Made by a program: the position numbers and the translations under genes. This document shows positions 53,002-61,996 of a stretch of 64,000 nt of DNA, piece after piece. Below the pieces are notes generated by a model, which did not search any database, was not told the DNA's origin, and saw only the letters and a list, made by a program, of their open reading frames with translations. Location of the stretch: the NCBI GenBank assembly GCA_024637315.1, contig JAGXFH010000050.1, positions 1-64,000 of the forward strand. Direction: 5' to 3'. Positions within the stretch are counted from its first letter, which is position 1; every line of letters starts with the position of its first letter. The stretch is from Brevirhabdus sp. (lineage in GTDB: Bacteria > Pseudomonadota > Alphaproteobacteria > Rhodobacterales > Rhodobacteraceae).

Positions 53002-53203
53002 CGGGCTCTGCGCACGCCGTCCGGGCAGGCGCGCGCCAGGGCGACCTTTCGCGCGACGGAACGGCGTTCATCTTTCGTTAACCGATTGCCTGCAGGCTGG
53101 TCCTGCGGCAGGGGAAAGACGACCTCCGGCCGCCTGAGAAGAAGCAGGCACTCCGCCTCCGGGCAAGTCACGGGCGGGGTGCCTCACGCTATTCTGATCG
53201 CAT

Positions 53204-53938
53204 TCAATCGACGATATCCACCTTGTCCGCCAACTCGCCCAGTCGATGCGTCACATTGGCGACGTTCAGCACGCGAACGATGTCCTGGGCGAATTCCGGG
53301 AAGTGGTCGACGAACCCGAAGCCGCGCTGATTGCTTCCGATGAACAGGAGGGTTCCGACGACTTCACCGACATCCACGTTGACGTGACAGTTCAAGTGGC
53401 CCCCCTCGTCAAGCCGCCCCCAACCGATGCAAGTCACCCAATGCGCAGGTACATCGACCGCACTATTTTCGTCAACGATGTACATGTACGTACCCCGACT
53501 TGGCTTTCCATTTGAACCGAGGACATCGGTTTCGTGGCTTTGGTATTGGATGCCGCCAAACATCCTTGTGCCCTTGACGGGTGTCATTCGTAGCGAACTT
53601 ACCATGCGATCAATACCATCGACATTTTCATAGACCGTCAGGTTGCTTGGGGAGTAGGGGGAAAAGAGGTCCGGGACCAGATCGGGGTTCATATCCAGTC
53701 TAAACTGGCGCCAAAGACCGTCATCACTCCAAAGCCCGCAGGTGCGATAGTATTCGGTTCCCATCCGAAGGACGACTCCGTTCGGGGCAAGCGGTTCCGT
53801 GTAAACGCAATAGGGGCGGTCATCCGCGCTCGCGTTCGTCGGCGCGGCAAGCGTCAGGAGCAGGGCAATTGCCGCAAACCATATTACCCTTCCGGTACGG
53901 GGCGGGACGCCATGACCAAAGCGCATGTTCGAATCCAT
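53204..53938 (-). CDS. exported protein of unknown function
   Basis: A 244-residue protein with a signal peptide (VIWFAAIALLLTLAAP, cut near NASA-DD). The mature part has four or five cysteines (RPYCVYTE, YYRTCGLW, HWVTCIGWG, LNCHVNV) suited to periplasmic disulfides. No known domain was recognised. Composition is less GC-rich than its neighbours, so it may be acquired. Confidence 0.65.
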   Translation of the reverse strand: MDSNMRFGHGVPPRTGRVIWFAAIALLLTLAAPTNASADDRPYCVYTEPLAPNGVVLRMGTEYYRTCGLWSDDGLWRQFRLDMNPDLVPDLFSPYSPSNLTVYENVDGIDRMVSSLRMTPVKGTRMFGGIQYQSHETDVLGSNGKPSRGTYMYIVDENSAVDVPAHWVTCIGWGRLDEGGHLNCHVNVDVGEVVGTLLFIGSNQRGFGFVDHFPEFAQDIVRVLNVANVTHRLGELADKVDIVD

Positions 53939-53953
53939 CGGCCTTCTCCGCCG

Positions 53954-54949
53954 TCAGAGAAGCCCGTGCCGGGCAAAGAGCGTCCGCAGTTCCGCCTCTG
54001 GTCGGGCGCCGATATGGCTGATCACCTCGGAGGCCGCGAGGCAGGCCATCCGGCCGCAGGTTTGCAATTCATGGCCGTTGGTCAGCCCCCAAAGGAACGC
54101 GCCGGCAAAGAGATCTCCGGCGCCGGTGGCGTCGACCACCCGGGTCGGCACGGCGGGGACATGCCAGCGGTCGCCGCCCTTGATGATGTAGGCGCCATTC
54201 TCCGAATCGGTGCAGACGACCAGTTCGACTTCCGCCGCGGCAGCTGCAATCGCCGCGTCGAAATCCTCGGTCTTGTACATCGCCTTGATCTCGGCGCGGT
54301 TGGCGAACAGCAGATCGACATCCTCGCGCAGCATCCTGGCGAACGCGTCGCGGTGGCGGTCGATGCAGAACGGATCGGACAGCGTGACCGACACCCGGCC
54401 TCCGGCCCCCCTGGTGGCGGCAATCGCCTTGGCGAAGGCGGCGTGGCTGTCGGGGCCGTCGAAACGGTAGCCTTCCAAAAAGATCCATTCCGTCTCGGCC
54501 ATCATCTCGGTGTCGATATCGTCCGGGCCAAGGTGTTCCGACCAGCCCAGATAGGTGTTCATCGAGCGCTCGCCATCGGGGGTGACCAGCACGATGCAGC
54601 GCCCGGTTTCGGCCGCCGACGCCTTGTCGGCGAGCGTGGTTTCATAGACCGCGCCCTGCGCCCGCAGGTCATGCGCGAAGATCGCGCCAAGCTGGTCGTC
54701 CTTGACCTTGCCGACATAGGCGGTGCGGCCCCCGAGATGCGCGATGCCGGCGATGGTGTTGGCCGCCGAACCGCCGCTGATTTCCTTCGACGGGCCGACG
54801 CGGGCATAAAGATCGACCGCGCGGGTCATGTCGATCAGCTGCATGATGCCCTTCTCGACACCGTTCGCGGCGAGGAACGCATCCTCGCAATGCGACAGCA
54901 CGTCGACCATCGCATTGCCGATGCCGACGACCTGAAAGCGTTTCGTCAT
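53954..54949 (-). CDS. adenosine kinase (PfkB family)
   Basis: A 331-residue sugar kinase. VVGIGNAMVDVLSH at the N-terminus, GGSAANTIAGIAHLGG for substrate binding and DATGAGDLFAGAFLWG with the catalytic Asp near the end define the PfkB family; the close match to alphaproteobacterial adenosine kinases is the reason for the name. It makes AMP from adenosine. Its ATG overlaps the nth stop codon (ATGA), so it is translationally coupled. Confidence 0.87.
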   Translation of the reverse strand: MTKRFQVVGIGNAMVDVLSHCEDAFLAANGVEKGIMQLIDMTRAVDLYARVGPSKEISGGSAANTIAGIAHLGGRTAYVGKVKDDQLGAIFAHDLRAQGAVYETTLADKASAAETGRCIVLVTPDGERSMNTYLGWSEHLGPDDIDTEMMAETEWIFLEGYRFDGPDSHAAFAKAIAATRGAGGRVSVTLSDPFCIDRHRDAFARMLREDVDLLFANRAEIKAMYKTEDFDAAIAAAAAEVELVVCTDSENGAYIIKGGDRWHVPAVPTRVVDATGAGDLFAGAFLWGLTNGHELQTCGRMACLAASEVISHIGARPEAELRTLFARHGLL

Positions 54950-55590
54950 TGGGTCTTGTCCTCGTATTGGCAGAGATCACGGATCAGGCAGGCGCCGCAT
55001 TTGGGCTTGCGGGCGACGCAGATGTAGCGGCCATGCAGGATCAGCCAGTGATGCGCATGCTGCTGGAATTCGGCGGGCACGTTGTCTTCGATGGCGCGCT
55101 CGACGGCATCGACATCCTTGCCGACGGCAATGCCCGAGCGGTTTCCGACCCGGAAGATGTGGGTGTCGACCGCCTGGGCGGGCTGCTTGAACCACATGTT
55201 CAGCACCACGTTGGCGGTCTTGCGCCCGACGCCGGGCAGCGATTGCAGCGCCGCGCGCGAGGACGGCACCTCGCCGCCATACTCCTCGACCAAGATCCGG
55301 CTGAGCCTGATGACGTTCTTCGCCTTCTGGCGGAAAAGCCCGATGGTCTTGATGTGGTCGGTCAGCCCGTCTTCGCCCAGTTCAAGCATCTTTTCCGGCG
55401 TGTCGGCGACCTTGAACAGCGTCCGGGTGGCCTTGTTCACGCCGACATCGGTGGCCTGCGCCGACAGGGCGACGGCGACGACCAGGGTGAAGGCATTGAA
55501 GTGATCGAGCTCGCCCAAAGGCTCCGGCTCGGCCTTGCGGAACCGGGAAAAGACCTCGTGGATCGTATGATAGCCCATCTGCTTTGCCAT
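54946..55590 (-). CDS. nth: endonuclease III
   Basis: A 214-residue base-excision repair glycosylase/AP lyase for oxidised pyrimidines. LPGVGRKTANVVLNMWF is the helix-hairpin-helix with the catalytic Lys, VDTHIFRVGNRSG gives the catalytic Asp, and the C-terminal CVARKPKCGACLIRDLC (C-x6-C-x2-C-x5-C) binds a 4Fe-4S cluster. The ATG at 55590 (MAKQMGYH) is preferred to the longer frame. First gene of the nth-adenosine kinase pair. Confidence 0.94.
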   Translation of the reverse strand: MAKQMGYHTIHEVFSRFRKAEPEPLGELDHFNAFTLVVAVALSAQATDVGVNKATRTLFKVADTPEKMLELGEDGLTDHIKTIGLFRQKAKNVIRLSRILVEEYGGEVPSSRAALQSLPGVGRKTANVVLNMWFKQPAQAVDTHIFRVGNRSGIAVGKDVDAVERAIEDNVPAEFQQHAHHWLILHGRYICVARKPKCGACLIRDLCQYEDKTQ

Positions 55591-55754
55591 TCCGGGCGGT
55601 ATGCCCGGTGAAACTGCACTCGGCAAGGGCTGTCCGCGCGCAATCCAGCGCCCGGGGGGCGCTGTCCCCGGCAGTTCCAGAAGCCGCAAGATACGGGTCG
55701 AAAATCGCCTGACGGACGCCTAGTCTTGTCGGCAGGCAAACAGAGGCTGAACCC

Positions 55755-56603
55755 GTGAACCAGATCGCGACTTCCGAAGGTTATCACTACAACGTCATGC
55801 GCCGGGCGATTTCAGAGATCGACGCCGCAGGCACCGCGCCGTTGTCGCTGGACGATCTGGCCGGACGGCTGAAGATGAGCCCGGCGCATTTCCAGCGGGT
55901 CTTCTCGCGCTGGGTCGGGGTCTCGCCGAAGCGCTATCAGCAATATCTGACGCTGGATCATGCCCGCACCCTGCTGGCGGAACGGTTCACGATGCTCGAC
56001 GCCGCGAACGAGCTTGGCCTGTCCGGCACCGGCCGGCTGCACGACCTGTTCCTGACATGGGAGGCGATGAGTCCCGGCGAACATGCCCGCAAGGGCGCCG
56101 GGCTGACGATCCGCTACGGCTGGTTCGAAAGCCCGTTCGGGCGGCTTCTGGCGATGGCCACCGATCGCGGGCTGTGCGGCATGGCCTTTGCCGAGGAGAC
56201 CGGCGACGCGGCGGCCTATGCCGACATGGCCGCGCGCTGGCCCGAGGCGCGGCTGGTCGAGGCGCCCGAGAAGATCCGCCCTTGGGTCGAGGCGGCCCTT
56301 GGTGGTGGCGGGCAGGCACGGCTGCACATGATCGGCGCGCCGTTCCAGGTCAAGGTCTGGGAGGCGCTGCTGGCCATCCCCACGGGCCATGTCACCACCT
56401 ATTCCGAGATCGCCAGCGCCATCGGCAATCCCCGCGCCGCGCGGGCCGTGGGCACCGCGGTGGGGCGCAATCCGGTCAGCTGGCTGATCCCCTGTCACCG
56501 TGCGCTGCGCAAATCCGGAGGGTTGGGCGGCTATCGCTGGGGACTGCCGGTCAAGCGCGCGATGCTGGCCTGGGAAAGCGCCCGCGCCGACAGCCGGGCC
56601 TGA
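55755..56603 (+). CDS. AraC-HTH / methylated-DNA-cysteine methyltransferase (Ada-like)
   Basis: A 282-residue two-domain protein. An AraC-type HTH occupies about residues 10-100 (PLSLDDLAGRLKMSPAHFQR). A MGMT domain follows, with active-site cysteine in WLIPCHRALRKSGGLGGYRWG and the VWEALLAIPTG segment. It lacks the N-terminal Ada phosphotriester domain. It repairs O6-methylguanine and may self-regulate. Start is a GTG at 55755. Divergent from nth, another repair gene. Confidence 0.9.
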   Translation: MNQIATSEGYHYNVMRRAISEIDAAGTAPLSLDDLAGRLKMSPAHFQRVFSRWVGVSPKRYQQYLTLDHARTLLAERFTMLDAANELGLSGTGRLHDLFLTWEAMSPGEHARKGAGLTIRYGWFESPFGRLLAMATDRGLCGMAFAEETGDAAAYADMAARWPEARLVEAPEKIRPWVEAALGGGGQARLHMIGAPFQVKVWEALLAIPTGHVTTYSEIASAIGNPRAARAVGTAVGRNPVSWLIPCHRALRKSGGLGGYRWGLPVKRAMLAWESARADSRA

Positions 56604-56732
56604 GGCCGGCAAGGCAAAAACCTGCCGATTGCGCCCGCAAGCCATCGTTCCCGGCGTTGATATTGAATAACAACGGGAACCGAACCATGTTGACCGAGTT
56701 GTCCCACGATGGACTGTATGAATGAGGCTTGC

Positions 56733-57395
56733 ATGACACTTCTGAAATTTCCGGCAATCGTCGCCGCGACCGCCCTTATCGCGGTCACGGCGTGTACCGA
56801 TGTGAACACCCAGACCACGAACCCCAAACAGCGGACCGCGGAAGGGGTCGGCATCGGCGCGCTCAGCGGTGCGGTGATCGGCGGCATCGCCGCGGACAAC
56901 CGCAAGGAGCGGCAGCGCAATATCGTGATCGGCGCGATTGCCGGCGGGGCGCTTGGCGGCGCCATCGGCAACAGCCTTGACAGGCAGGCTGCGGATCTGC
57001 AGGCCGCGATCGGCAACAACCGGGTGTCGATCGTCAATACCGGCAATTCGCTGATCGTGACGATGCCGCAGGATATCCTGTTCAACGTCGACAGCGCCGA
57101 GTTGCGCCCCGACCTGCGCGCCGATCTGCAGGCGCTGGCGAACAACCTGCAGCAGTATCCGAATTCCGTCGTGCAGGTGATCGGACACACCGATTCGGAC
57201 GGTGCGGCCGCGTACAACCAGAACCTCTCGGCCCGCCGCGCCAATGCGGTGGCTGGGGTGCTGATCAACCGCGGCGTCAATCCCGGCCGCGTCGTGGCCA
57301 TCGGGCGCGGCGAATCGCAGCCGATCGCCAGCAACCAGACGGCGGCCGGCAAGGCGCAGAACCGCCGGGTCGAGATCGTCATCCGCCCGAACTGA
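56733..57395 (+). CDS. OmpA-family outer-membrane lipoprotein (YiaD-like)
   Basis: A 220-residue lipoprotein with lipobox VTAC at residues 18-21. A glycine-zipper segment (about 45-85: GVGIGALSGAVIGG, IVIGAIAGGALGGAIG) comes next. The C-terminal OmpA domain has FNVDSAELRPDL, VIGHTDSDGAAAYNQNLS and RRANAVAGVL, which bind peptidoglycan. The ATG at 56733 is chosen because the signal peptide begins there. Terminator at 57420. Confidence 0.92.
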   Translation: MTLLKFPAIVAATALIAVTACTDVNTQTTNPKQRTAEGVGIGALSGAVIGGIAADNRKERQRNIVIGAIAGGALGGAIGNSLDRQAADLQAAIGNNRVSIVNTGNSLIVTMPQDILFNVDSAELRPDLRADLQALANNLQQYPNSVVQVIGHTDSDGAAAYNQNLSARRANAVAGVLINRGVNPGRVVAIGRGESQPIASNQTAAGKAQNRRVEIVIRPN

Positions 57396-57419
57396 TCGGT
57401 TCGGGCACAGCAAACGAAA

Positions 57420-57439
57420 GGCCGGGCAGTTGCCCGGCC
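57420..57439 (+). terminator. terminator of the OmpA-like gene
   Basis: Stem GGCCGGGCA/TGCCCGGCC, followed at once by TTTTTCTTTATT. A strong intrinsic terminator. Confidence 0.9.
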
Positions 57440-57500
57440 TTTTTCTTTATTGTCCTGATCTGCCGCCGCGCCTAGGCTGCGCCGCAAATCGGGAAATGTG

Positions 57501-58268
57501 ATGCCGTTCCAGAAGGTCCAGTCCGAGAAGCTCTCGCAAACCGTAGTCCGGCAGATCGAATTGCTGATCCTGCGCGGCATCCTGCGCCCCGGCGAACGCC
57601 TGCCGTCAGAGCGGGAACTGTCCGAACGCCTCGACGTGTCGCGCCCCTCTTTGCGCGACGCGGTGGCGGAATTGCAGTCGCGCGGCCTGCTGATCAGCCG
57701 CGCCGGGTCCGGCATCTTTGTCGCCGAGGTGCTGGGCTCGGCCTTCTCGCCGGCTTTGGTGCAGCTTTTCGGCAGCCACCCCGAAGCTGTCTTCGACTAC
57801 ATCGCCTTCCGCCGCGACATGGAAGGGCTGGCGGCGGAGCGCGCCGCGCGGCTGGCCTCGGCGACCGATCTGCAGGTCGTCGATGCGGTGTTCCGGAAGA
57901 TGGAGGCGGCGCATTCCAAGCGCAATCCGGCGGACGAGGCCCGGCTGGATGCCGACTTCCACATGGCGATCATCGAAGCCAGCCACAACGTGATCATGCT
58001 GCACATGATGCGCTCGATGTATGACCTGCTGCGCGAGGGGGTGTTCTACAATCGTTCGGTCATGTTCAAGCAGCGAACCACCCGCCGCGCACTGCTTGAC
58101 CAGCACCGCGCGATCAACGCGGCACTTCAGGACGGCGATCCCGCCGCCGCCCGGGCCGCGGTCGAGGCGCATCTGACCTATGTCGAGGCGGCGCTGACCG
58201 ACCAACAGAAATCGGAGAAGAACGAAGCCATCGCGCGGCTGCGCTTCCAACATGAGAAAAGTCGCTGA
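57501..58268 (+). CDS. GntR/FadR-family transcriptional regulator
   Basis: A 255-residue protein. The N-terminal winged HTH (LPSERELSERLDVSRPSLRDAV) is the GntR signature, and the FCD-type ligand domain shows DADFHMAIIEASHN and LLDQHRAI, with the metal-binding His/Asp residues. PdhR/LldR/GlcC-type regulators of this kind respond to small organic acids. ATG 57501 or GTG 57498 could start it. Confidence 0.88.
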   Translation: MPFQKVQSEKLSQTVVRQIELLILRGILRPGERLPSERELSERLDVSRPSLRDAVAELQSRGLLISRAGSGIFVAEVLGSAFSPALVQLFGSHPEAVFDYIAFRRDMEGLAAERAARLASATDLQVVDAVFRKMEAAHSKRNPADEARLDADFHMAIIEASHNVIMLHMMRSMYDLLREGVFYNRSVMFKQRTTRRALLDQHRAINAALQDGDPAAARAAVEAHLTYVEAALTDQQKSEKNEAIARLRFQHEKSR

Positions 58269-58281
58269 CACACGATAGAAA

Positions 58282-58305
58282 GGGGGACGGATTGCTCCGC
58301 CCCCC
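58282..58305. terminator. hairpin between gntR-type and DUF481 genes
   Basis: Stem GGGGGACGGA/TCCGCCCCCC with one A-C mismatch and a 4-base loop. It lies between converging genes and may terminate both. Confidence 0.5.
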
Positions 58306-58340
58306 AAGGTGCAGTTGGGACACCTGAGGTTTGTTTCAGC

Positions 58341-59171
58341 TTAGAAGCCGTAGACGACGGCAGCGCTGAGCTTGTTGTCGTTCTTGTCGAGGCCAGGCAG
58401 CGGGTCGCTGTTGTACTCGGTGCGGTAGCTGAACCGGGTCGAGAACGAGTCCGACAGTTTGTAGTTCAGTGCCAAGTCGTTCGTCGCAACGGTGTTGACG
58501 TCCGAAAAGAGAACGTCGGTATCGTTGGTCAGGAAGACCAGTTCCGAGTACTTGTAGTAGAACCGCGACGACGCGATCCCGGCCGTTTCGGTATCGTCGT
58601 TGCCGGCCTGATCTTCGACATAGCGAATGCCCGGACCCGCCTGGACACGCCAGCTGACGTCATCCGAGTTCAGGATGCGGTAGCCGGGGCCGACGCCGAG
58701 GAACGCATCGTACTTGTTCGAAGCGAACTTGTCGTACTGCAGGCTGCCTAGACCGAAGACATAGAAGCTGTCGTTGACGTAGCGGTTGACGTCGTAGACG
58801 ACGAACGCGTTCTCTTCGTCGACAACATCATTGGCTTGACCGTATTCGTAGCCCAGACCGAAGGTGTGGTTCCACGGGCCGTTGCCATAGCGAAAGCGGG
58901 CGCCGATGGCCGCATCACCGGTATCGGTGTTGCCGTCGGTGGCCGCGAGGCTTGCGGACAGCGAACCGGTCCAGCCTTGTGCGTACTGGTTCATACCACG
59001 GCGCTGTTCGTCTTCGCTGTCAGCGAATGCGTCCGCGACATCTTCCTGGATGTCGTCAATGCGGTCGTCCAGAGCTTCGGTGCCCACGAGAGCGCCCTGA
59101 GCGAAAACCGTTGTGGCGGACATGACAAGCGCCAGCGCCGAAACGGAGGCAAGTTTCGAAGTGAATTTCAT
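58341..59171 (-). CDS. DUF481-family outer-membrane protein
   Basis: A 276-residue protein. Signal peptide KFTSKLASVSALALVMSATT. The mature part alternates short beta-strands ending with aromatic residues (RFSYRTEYNSDPLPG, KLSAAVVYGF at the C-terminus), the pattern of the DUF481/YdiY beta-barrel family. The ATG at 59171 (MKFTSK) is preferred; upstream residues are not signal-like. It is 5' to an AT-rich sequence shared with the neighbouring LysR gene's promoter. Confidence 0.85.
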   Translation of the reverse strand: MKFTSKLASVSALALVMSATTVFAQGALVGTEALDDRIDDIQEDVADAFADSEDEQRRGMNQYAQGWTGSLSASLAATDGNTDTGDAAIGARFRYGNGPWNHTFGLGYEYGQANDVVDEENAFVVYDVNRYVNDSFYVFGLGSLQYDKFASNKYDAFLGVGPGYRILNSDDVSWRVQAGPGIRYVEDQAGNDDTETAGIASSRFYYKYSELVFLTNDTDVLFSDVNTVATNDLALNYKLSDSFSTRFSYRTEYNSDPLPGLDKNDNKLSAAVVYGF

Positions 59172-59272
59172 GGGTTTTTTCCTTTCCCAAAAGGTGACCC
59201 GGACCACGAACACGATCCGGGGGCATTGCTACCGAGTCGGGATATAGGAAGGGTCGTACCATAACGACAATT

Positions 59273-59283
59273 AATAATAATTG
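59273..59283. promoter_or_regulatory. AT-rich motif upstream of DUF481 gene
   Basis: CAATTATTATT on the minus strand, inside an inverted repeat ACAATTA-ATAA-TAATTGT at 59267-59284. The same 11 bases occur at 60276-60286 upstream of the LysR gene, suggesting a shared operator. Confidence 0.4.
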
Positions 59284-59307
59284 TTCTTCAGTTAATTATT
59301 GCTCATG

Positions 59308-60243
59308 TTATTCGTGACCTTCAGAACCACCCTCAAGCCCTTGTTTTGGCGGGTGATTCAAAAGCTCCAGACGGTCCATGACCGAATGCTGCTCTGCATC
59401 GGCGAATTCGGTGACCTTGATAAGGGATTTGTGTGCTGCTTCAGCAACAGTTTTGTCGATGTCCTCGCGCCAGACCAGCCAGATCGGGTAGGGAAATCGC
59501 GGCGCATCGGAAACAAGATGCAATCGCCCCTCATCCAGATAACGGCGCACGTATCGCGCCGGCAGGTAGGCGGCAAAGTTGCGCTTGAAGATGAACTGGG
59601 CGGTCAGCGCGCCCAATGAGAAGGTGAGTCCGGGATTGGTGAGGTCGGGCAGCAGAAGCGAATGCTTGTGAACGAATTCCGTCCCCCAATCGACGAACAG
59701 ATAGCGACCCTGCAGATCCAGCGTCGGATTCTCCCACGGCGCGACAAGGACCAGTTCCTCGTTCATCACCTTGGTGGCGACCAATCCCGGCCGCAGTTGC
59801 GGCATGTACAGGAAGGCCATCTGCACGACGCCCTCGACCAGCAACCGGGTCAGCCGGTCCGGCATTCCCAGTTCCGCGCGGATGTTCAGTTCCGGCATCG
59901 CCTCTCGCATCCTGTCGATCATCCGAAAGCCGAGCCGTGGCCAAAGGGAATACTGTGCGCCGATGCTCAGGCTTTTGGTGAATCCCTTCGGGATCGCGAC
60001 CTGCTGGCGGGCCTCTTCCCAGATCTTGATGATGCTCAGCGCATAACGCTCGAATTCGCGTCCAGCGGCGGTCAGTTCCGCGCCCGCCTTGGACCGGACG
60101 AAGACCGGCTTCCCAAGCTCGGTCTCAAGCCGCTGGATCCGCAGCGACACCGCCGATTGGGTGACAAAGAGCCGCTCTGACGCGGCGACGAAGGAACCGG
60201 TCGCGGAGACTTCCAGAAAGGTTTTGAGAAGCGAGATATCCAT
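59308..60243 (-). CDS. LysR-family transcriptional regulator
   Basis: A 311-residue LTTR. HTH: FLEVSATGSFVAASERLFVT and SAVSLRIQRLETELGKPVF at the N-terminus; co-inducer domain after. It lies directly upstream of the DUF481 gene on the same strand with an AT-rich gap, so it is a likely regulator of that porin-like protein. ATG at 60243. Confidence 0.88.
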   Translation of the reverse strand: MDISLLKTFLEVSATGSFVAASERLFVTQSAVSLRIQRLETELGKPVFVRSKAGAELTAAGREFERYALSIIKIWEEARQQVAIPKGFTKSLSIGAQYSLWPRLGFRMIDRMREAMPELNIRAELGMPDRLTRLLVEGVVQMAFLYMPQLRPGLVATKVMNEELVLVAPWENPTLDLQGRYLFVDWGTEFVHKHSLLLPDLTNPGLTFSLGALTAQFIFKRNFAAYLPARYVRRYLDEGRLHLVSDAPRFPYPIWLVWREDIDKTVAEAAHKSLIKVTEFADAEQHSVMDRLELLNHPPKQGLEGGSEGHE

Positions 60244-60275
60244 GCGTCTATTATTGGTAAAATTTATTTCAAGCG

Positions 60276-60286
60276 CAATTATTATT
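60276..60286. promoter_or_regulatory. AT-rich motif upstream of LysR gene
   Basis: CAATTATTATT 33 bases before the lysR ATG; the same string occurs in opposite orientation upstream of the DUF481 gene. Candidate autoregulatory site. Confidence 0.4.
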
Positions 60287-60457
60287 CATTTTCGGCATGG
60301 ATCTCGATCATATAGGACCGCGTCGCGGAGGCGGTGCATCCGGTAGAGTCCCCCCGACTTGAGGGCGGGCGTGCGGGCGTTTCGATGCCCGGGCGTCCGG
60401 CATCGTCTCTGCAACCCCTGGCCGGATCGCGGCGAGGCGGACATCCAACCAAAAAAA

Positions 60458-60485
60458 ATGGCCCCGATCTTGCGATCGAGGCCAT
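60458..60485 (-). terminator. F0 operon terminator
   Basis: A 12-bp stem with one mismatch (ATGGCCCCGATC / GATCGAGGCCAT) and loop TTGC; on the minus strand TTTTTTTT follows. It begins 24 bases beyond the atpF stop codon. Confidence 0.9.
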
Positions 60486-60508
60486 CTTCAGTTCGGTTGG
60501 GATCACCG

Positions 60509-61066
60509 TCAATGCAGCTTTTCACTGACGGTGCCGATTGCATCCTCGACCAGCGCGTTGCCCTCGGCGGCCGTCATCTTGGATGCGATCACGTCACCGG
60601 CTGCCGCCACGGCGATCTGCACCGCGCGGTCGCGCACATCCTTGATTGCGGCGGACCGGGCCGAGGCGATCTGATCCTCGGCGGCGGCCAGACGACGCTT
60701 GATCGACTCCTTCAGGTCGGCCTTCGCCTGTTCGGCCGCCATCGCGGCCTCGGACTTGGCGTGCTCGATGATCCGTTCGGCCTGATCCTTGACCTCTTTC
60801 TGCTTGCGCTCGTAAGAGGCCAGGACGGTCTGCGCTTCTTCGCGCAGGGCCTTGGCTTCGCTCAGATCCGACTGGATCCCGGCGGCGCGGTCATCAAGCA
60901 ATCCCGCCAGTTTGCGCGGCACCTTGTAGTAAACCAGCACCCCGATGAACAACAGGAAGGACAGCACCACCACGAAGTCGGTGTTGTAGAGCGAGAAGAA
61001 CGGAATGCCCTCTGCCGCGACAGCGGGCGTGGCCAGGACTGTGGCAAGGAGAGAAAGTTTCTTCAT
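60509..61066 (-). CDS. atpF: ATP synthase F0 subunit b
   Basis: A 185-residue stator subunit. One membrane helix near residues 25-45 (TDFVVVLSFLLFIGVLVYY), then a long alternating-charge helix (GLLDDRAAGIQSDLSEAK). A cleavable-looking N-terminal leader (SLLATVLATPAVAAEG) is common in alphaproteobacterial b. Last gene of the F0 operon, 3 bases after atpF'. Confidence 0.92.
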   Translation of the reverse strand: MKKLSLLATVLATPAVAAEGIPFFSLYNTDFVVVLSFLLFIGVLVYYKVPRKLAGLLDDRAAGIQSDLSEAKALREEAQTVLASYERKQKEVKDQAERIIEHAKSEAAMAAEQAKADLKESIKRRLAAAEDQIASARSAAIKDVRDRAVQIAVAAAGDVIASKMTAAEGNALVEDAIGTVSEKLH

Positions 61067-61069
61067 GCC

Positions 61070-61633
61070 TTATCCTTTCAGACGTGTGGTGACGGCCGAG
61101 GTGATCGCCTTGGCATCCGCCTTGCCCCCGAGGGCTGCGACGATCTCCTTGGCGGTATCCTTGGCGACGACCTTGATGCTGTCCATCGCACTGGCGCGGA
61201 TCTCGGCGATCGCCTTTTCGGATTCCGCGGATTTCGCGGCGATCTGGGCGTCGGCCTTGGCAATGGCGACGTCGAGATCGGCTTTGATCTCGACCTTGGC
61301 ATCGGCGACGATGCGGTTGGCTTCCGCGCGGGCTTCGGCGAGCGCCTGGTTATAGGCTTCCTCGGCCTTCACGGCCTGCAGCTTGAGCTCTTCGGCAGCG
61401 GCCAGATCATTGGTGATCGTCCCCTGCCGTTCAGCCAGAACCGCGGCGATCCGGGGAAGTGCGACACGGCTGAGCACGATGTAGATCGCGACCAGCGTGA
61501 CGACCAGCCAGAAGATCTGGTTGCCGAAGGTCGAGAAATCGAGCTGCGGCATGCCGACCGCTTCGCCGCCGTTCCCGGCAGCCTCGGCGGCGCCCTGTGC
61601 GCCTTCAGTGGCGGCTGTGGTCTCTGTTGCCAT
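61070..61633 (-). CDS. atpF': ATP synthase F0 subunit b'
   Basis: A 187-residue second b-type subunit found in photosynthetic and related alphaproteobacteria. The Gly/Ala-rich N-terminus is followed by one membrane helix ([20 protein letters not shown]) and a long charged helix ([20 protein letters not shown]). Forms a heterodimer stator with b. Position between atpE and atpF is standard. Confidence 0.9.
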   Translation of the reverse strand: MATETTAATEGAQGAAEAAGNGGEAVGMPQLDFSTFGNQIFWLVVTLVAIYIVLSRVALPRIAAVLAERQGTITNDLAAAEELKLQAVKAEEAYNQALAEARAEANRIVADAKVEIKADLDVAIAKADAQIAAKSAESEKAIAEIRASAMDSIKVVAKDTAKEIVAALGGKADAKAITSAVTTRLKG

Positions 61634-61713
61634 CGTGTCCTCCTGGAACCTCGGTCTACACCGGGCGGGCGACGCCTGTCACCCACCCGGCCGTAAGGAT
61701 GGTCCGAAGGGTC

Positions 61714-61950
61714 TTAGACGGCGAACATCAGCAGAAGCGCGACGAGGAACGAGAAGATCCCCAGCGCTTCGGCAAACGCGATACCGATGAACATCGTCGC
61801 CACCTGACCGCCAGCGGCCGACGGATTGCGCAGTGCGCCCGAAATGTAGTTGCCAACGACGTGGCCCACACCGACCGCAGCGCCGCCCATGCCCGTACAG
61901 GCCAGACCGGCACCGATATAAGCGCCCATTTGTACGATATCGCCTTCCAT
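61714..61950 (-). CDS. atpE: ATP synthase F0 subunit c
   Basis: A 78-residue double-helix proteolipid. The proton-carrying carboxylate is E61 in [13 protein letters not shown]; the polar loop is [14 protein letters not shown] at 61950 gives the standard length. Lies between atpB and atpF'. Confidence 0.95.
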   Translation of the reverse strand: MEGDIVQMGAYIGAGLACTGMGGAAVGVGHVVGNYISGALRNPSAAGGQVATMFIGIAFAEALGIFSFLVALLLMFAV

Positions 61951-61996
61951 AGCAGTCTCCTTACGACTTGAATTGGTTAGATTTCCCGTGACCGGC

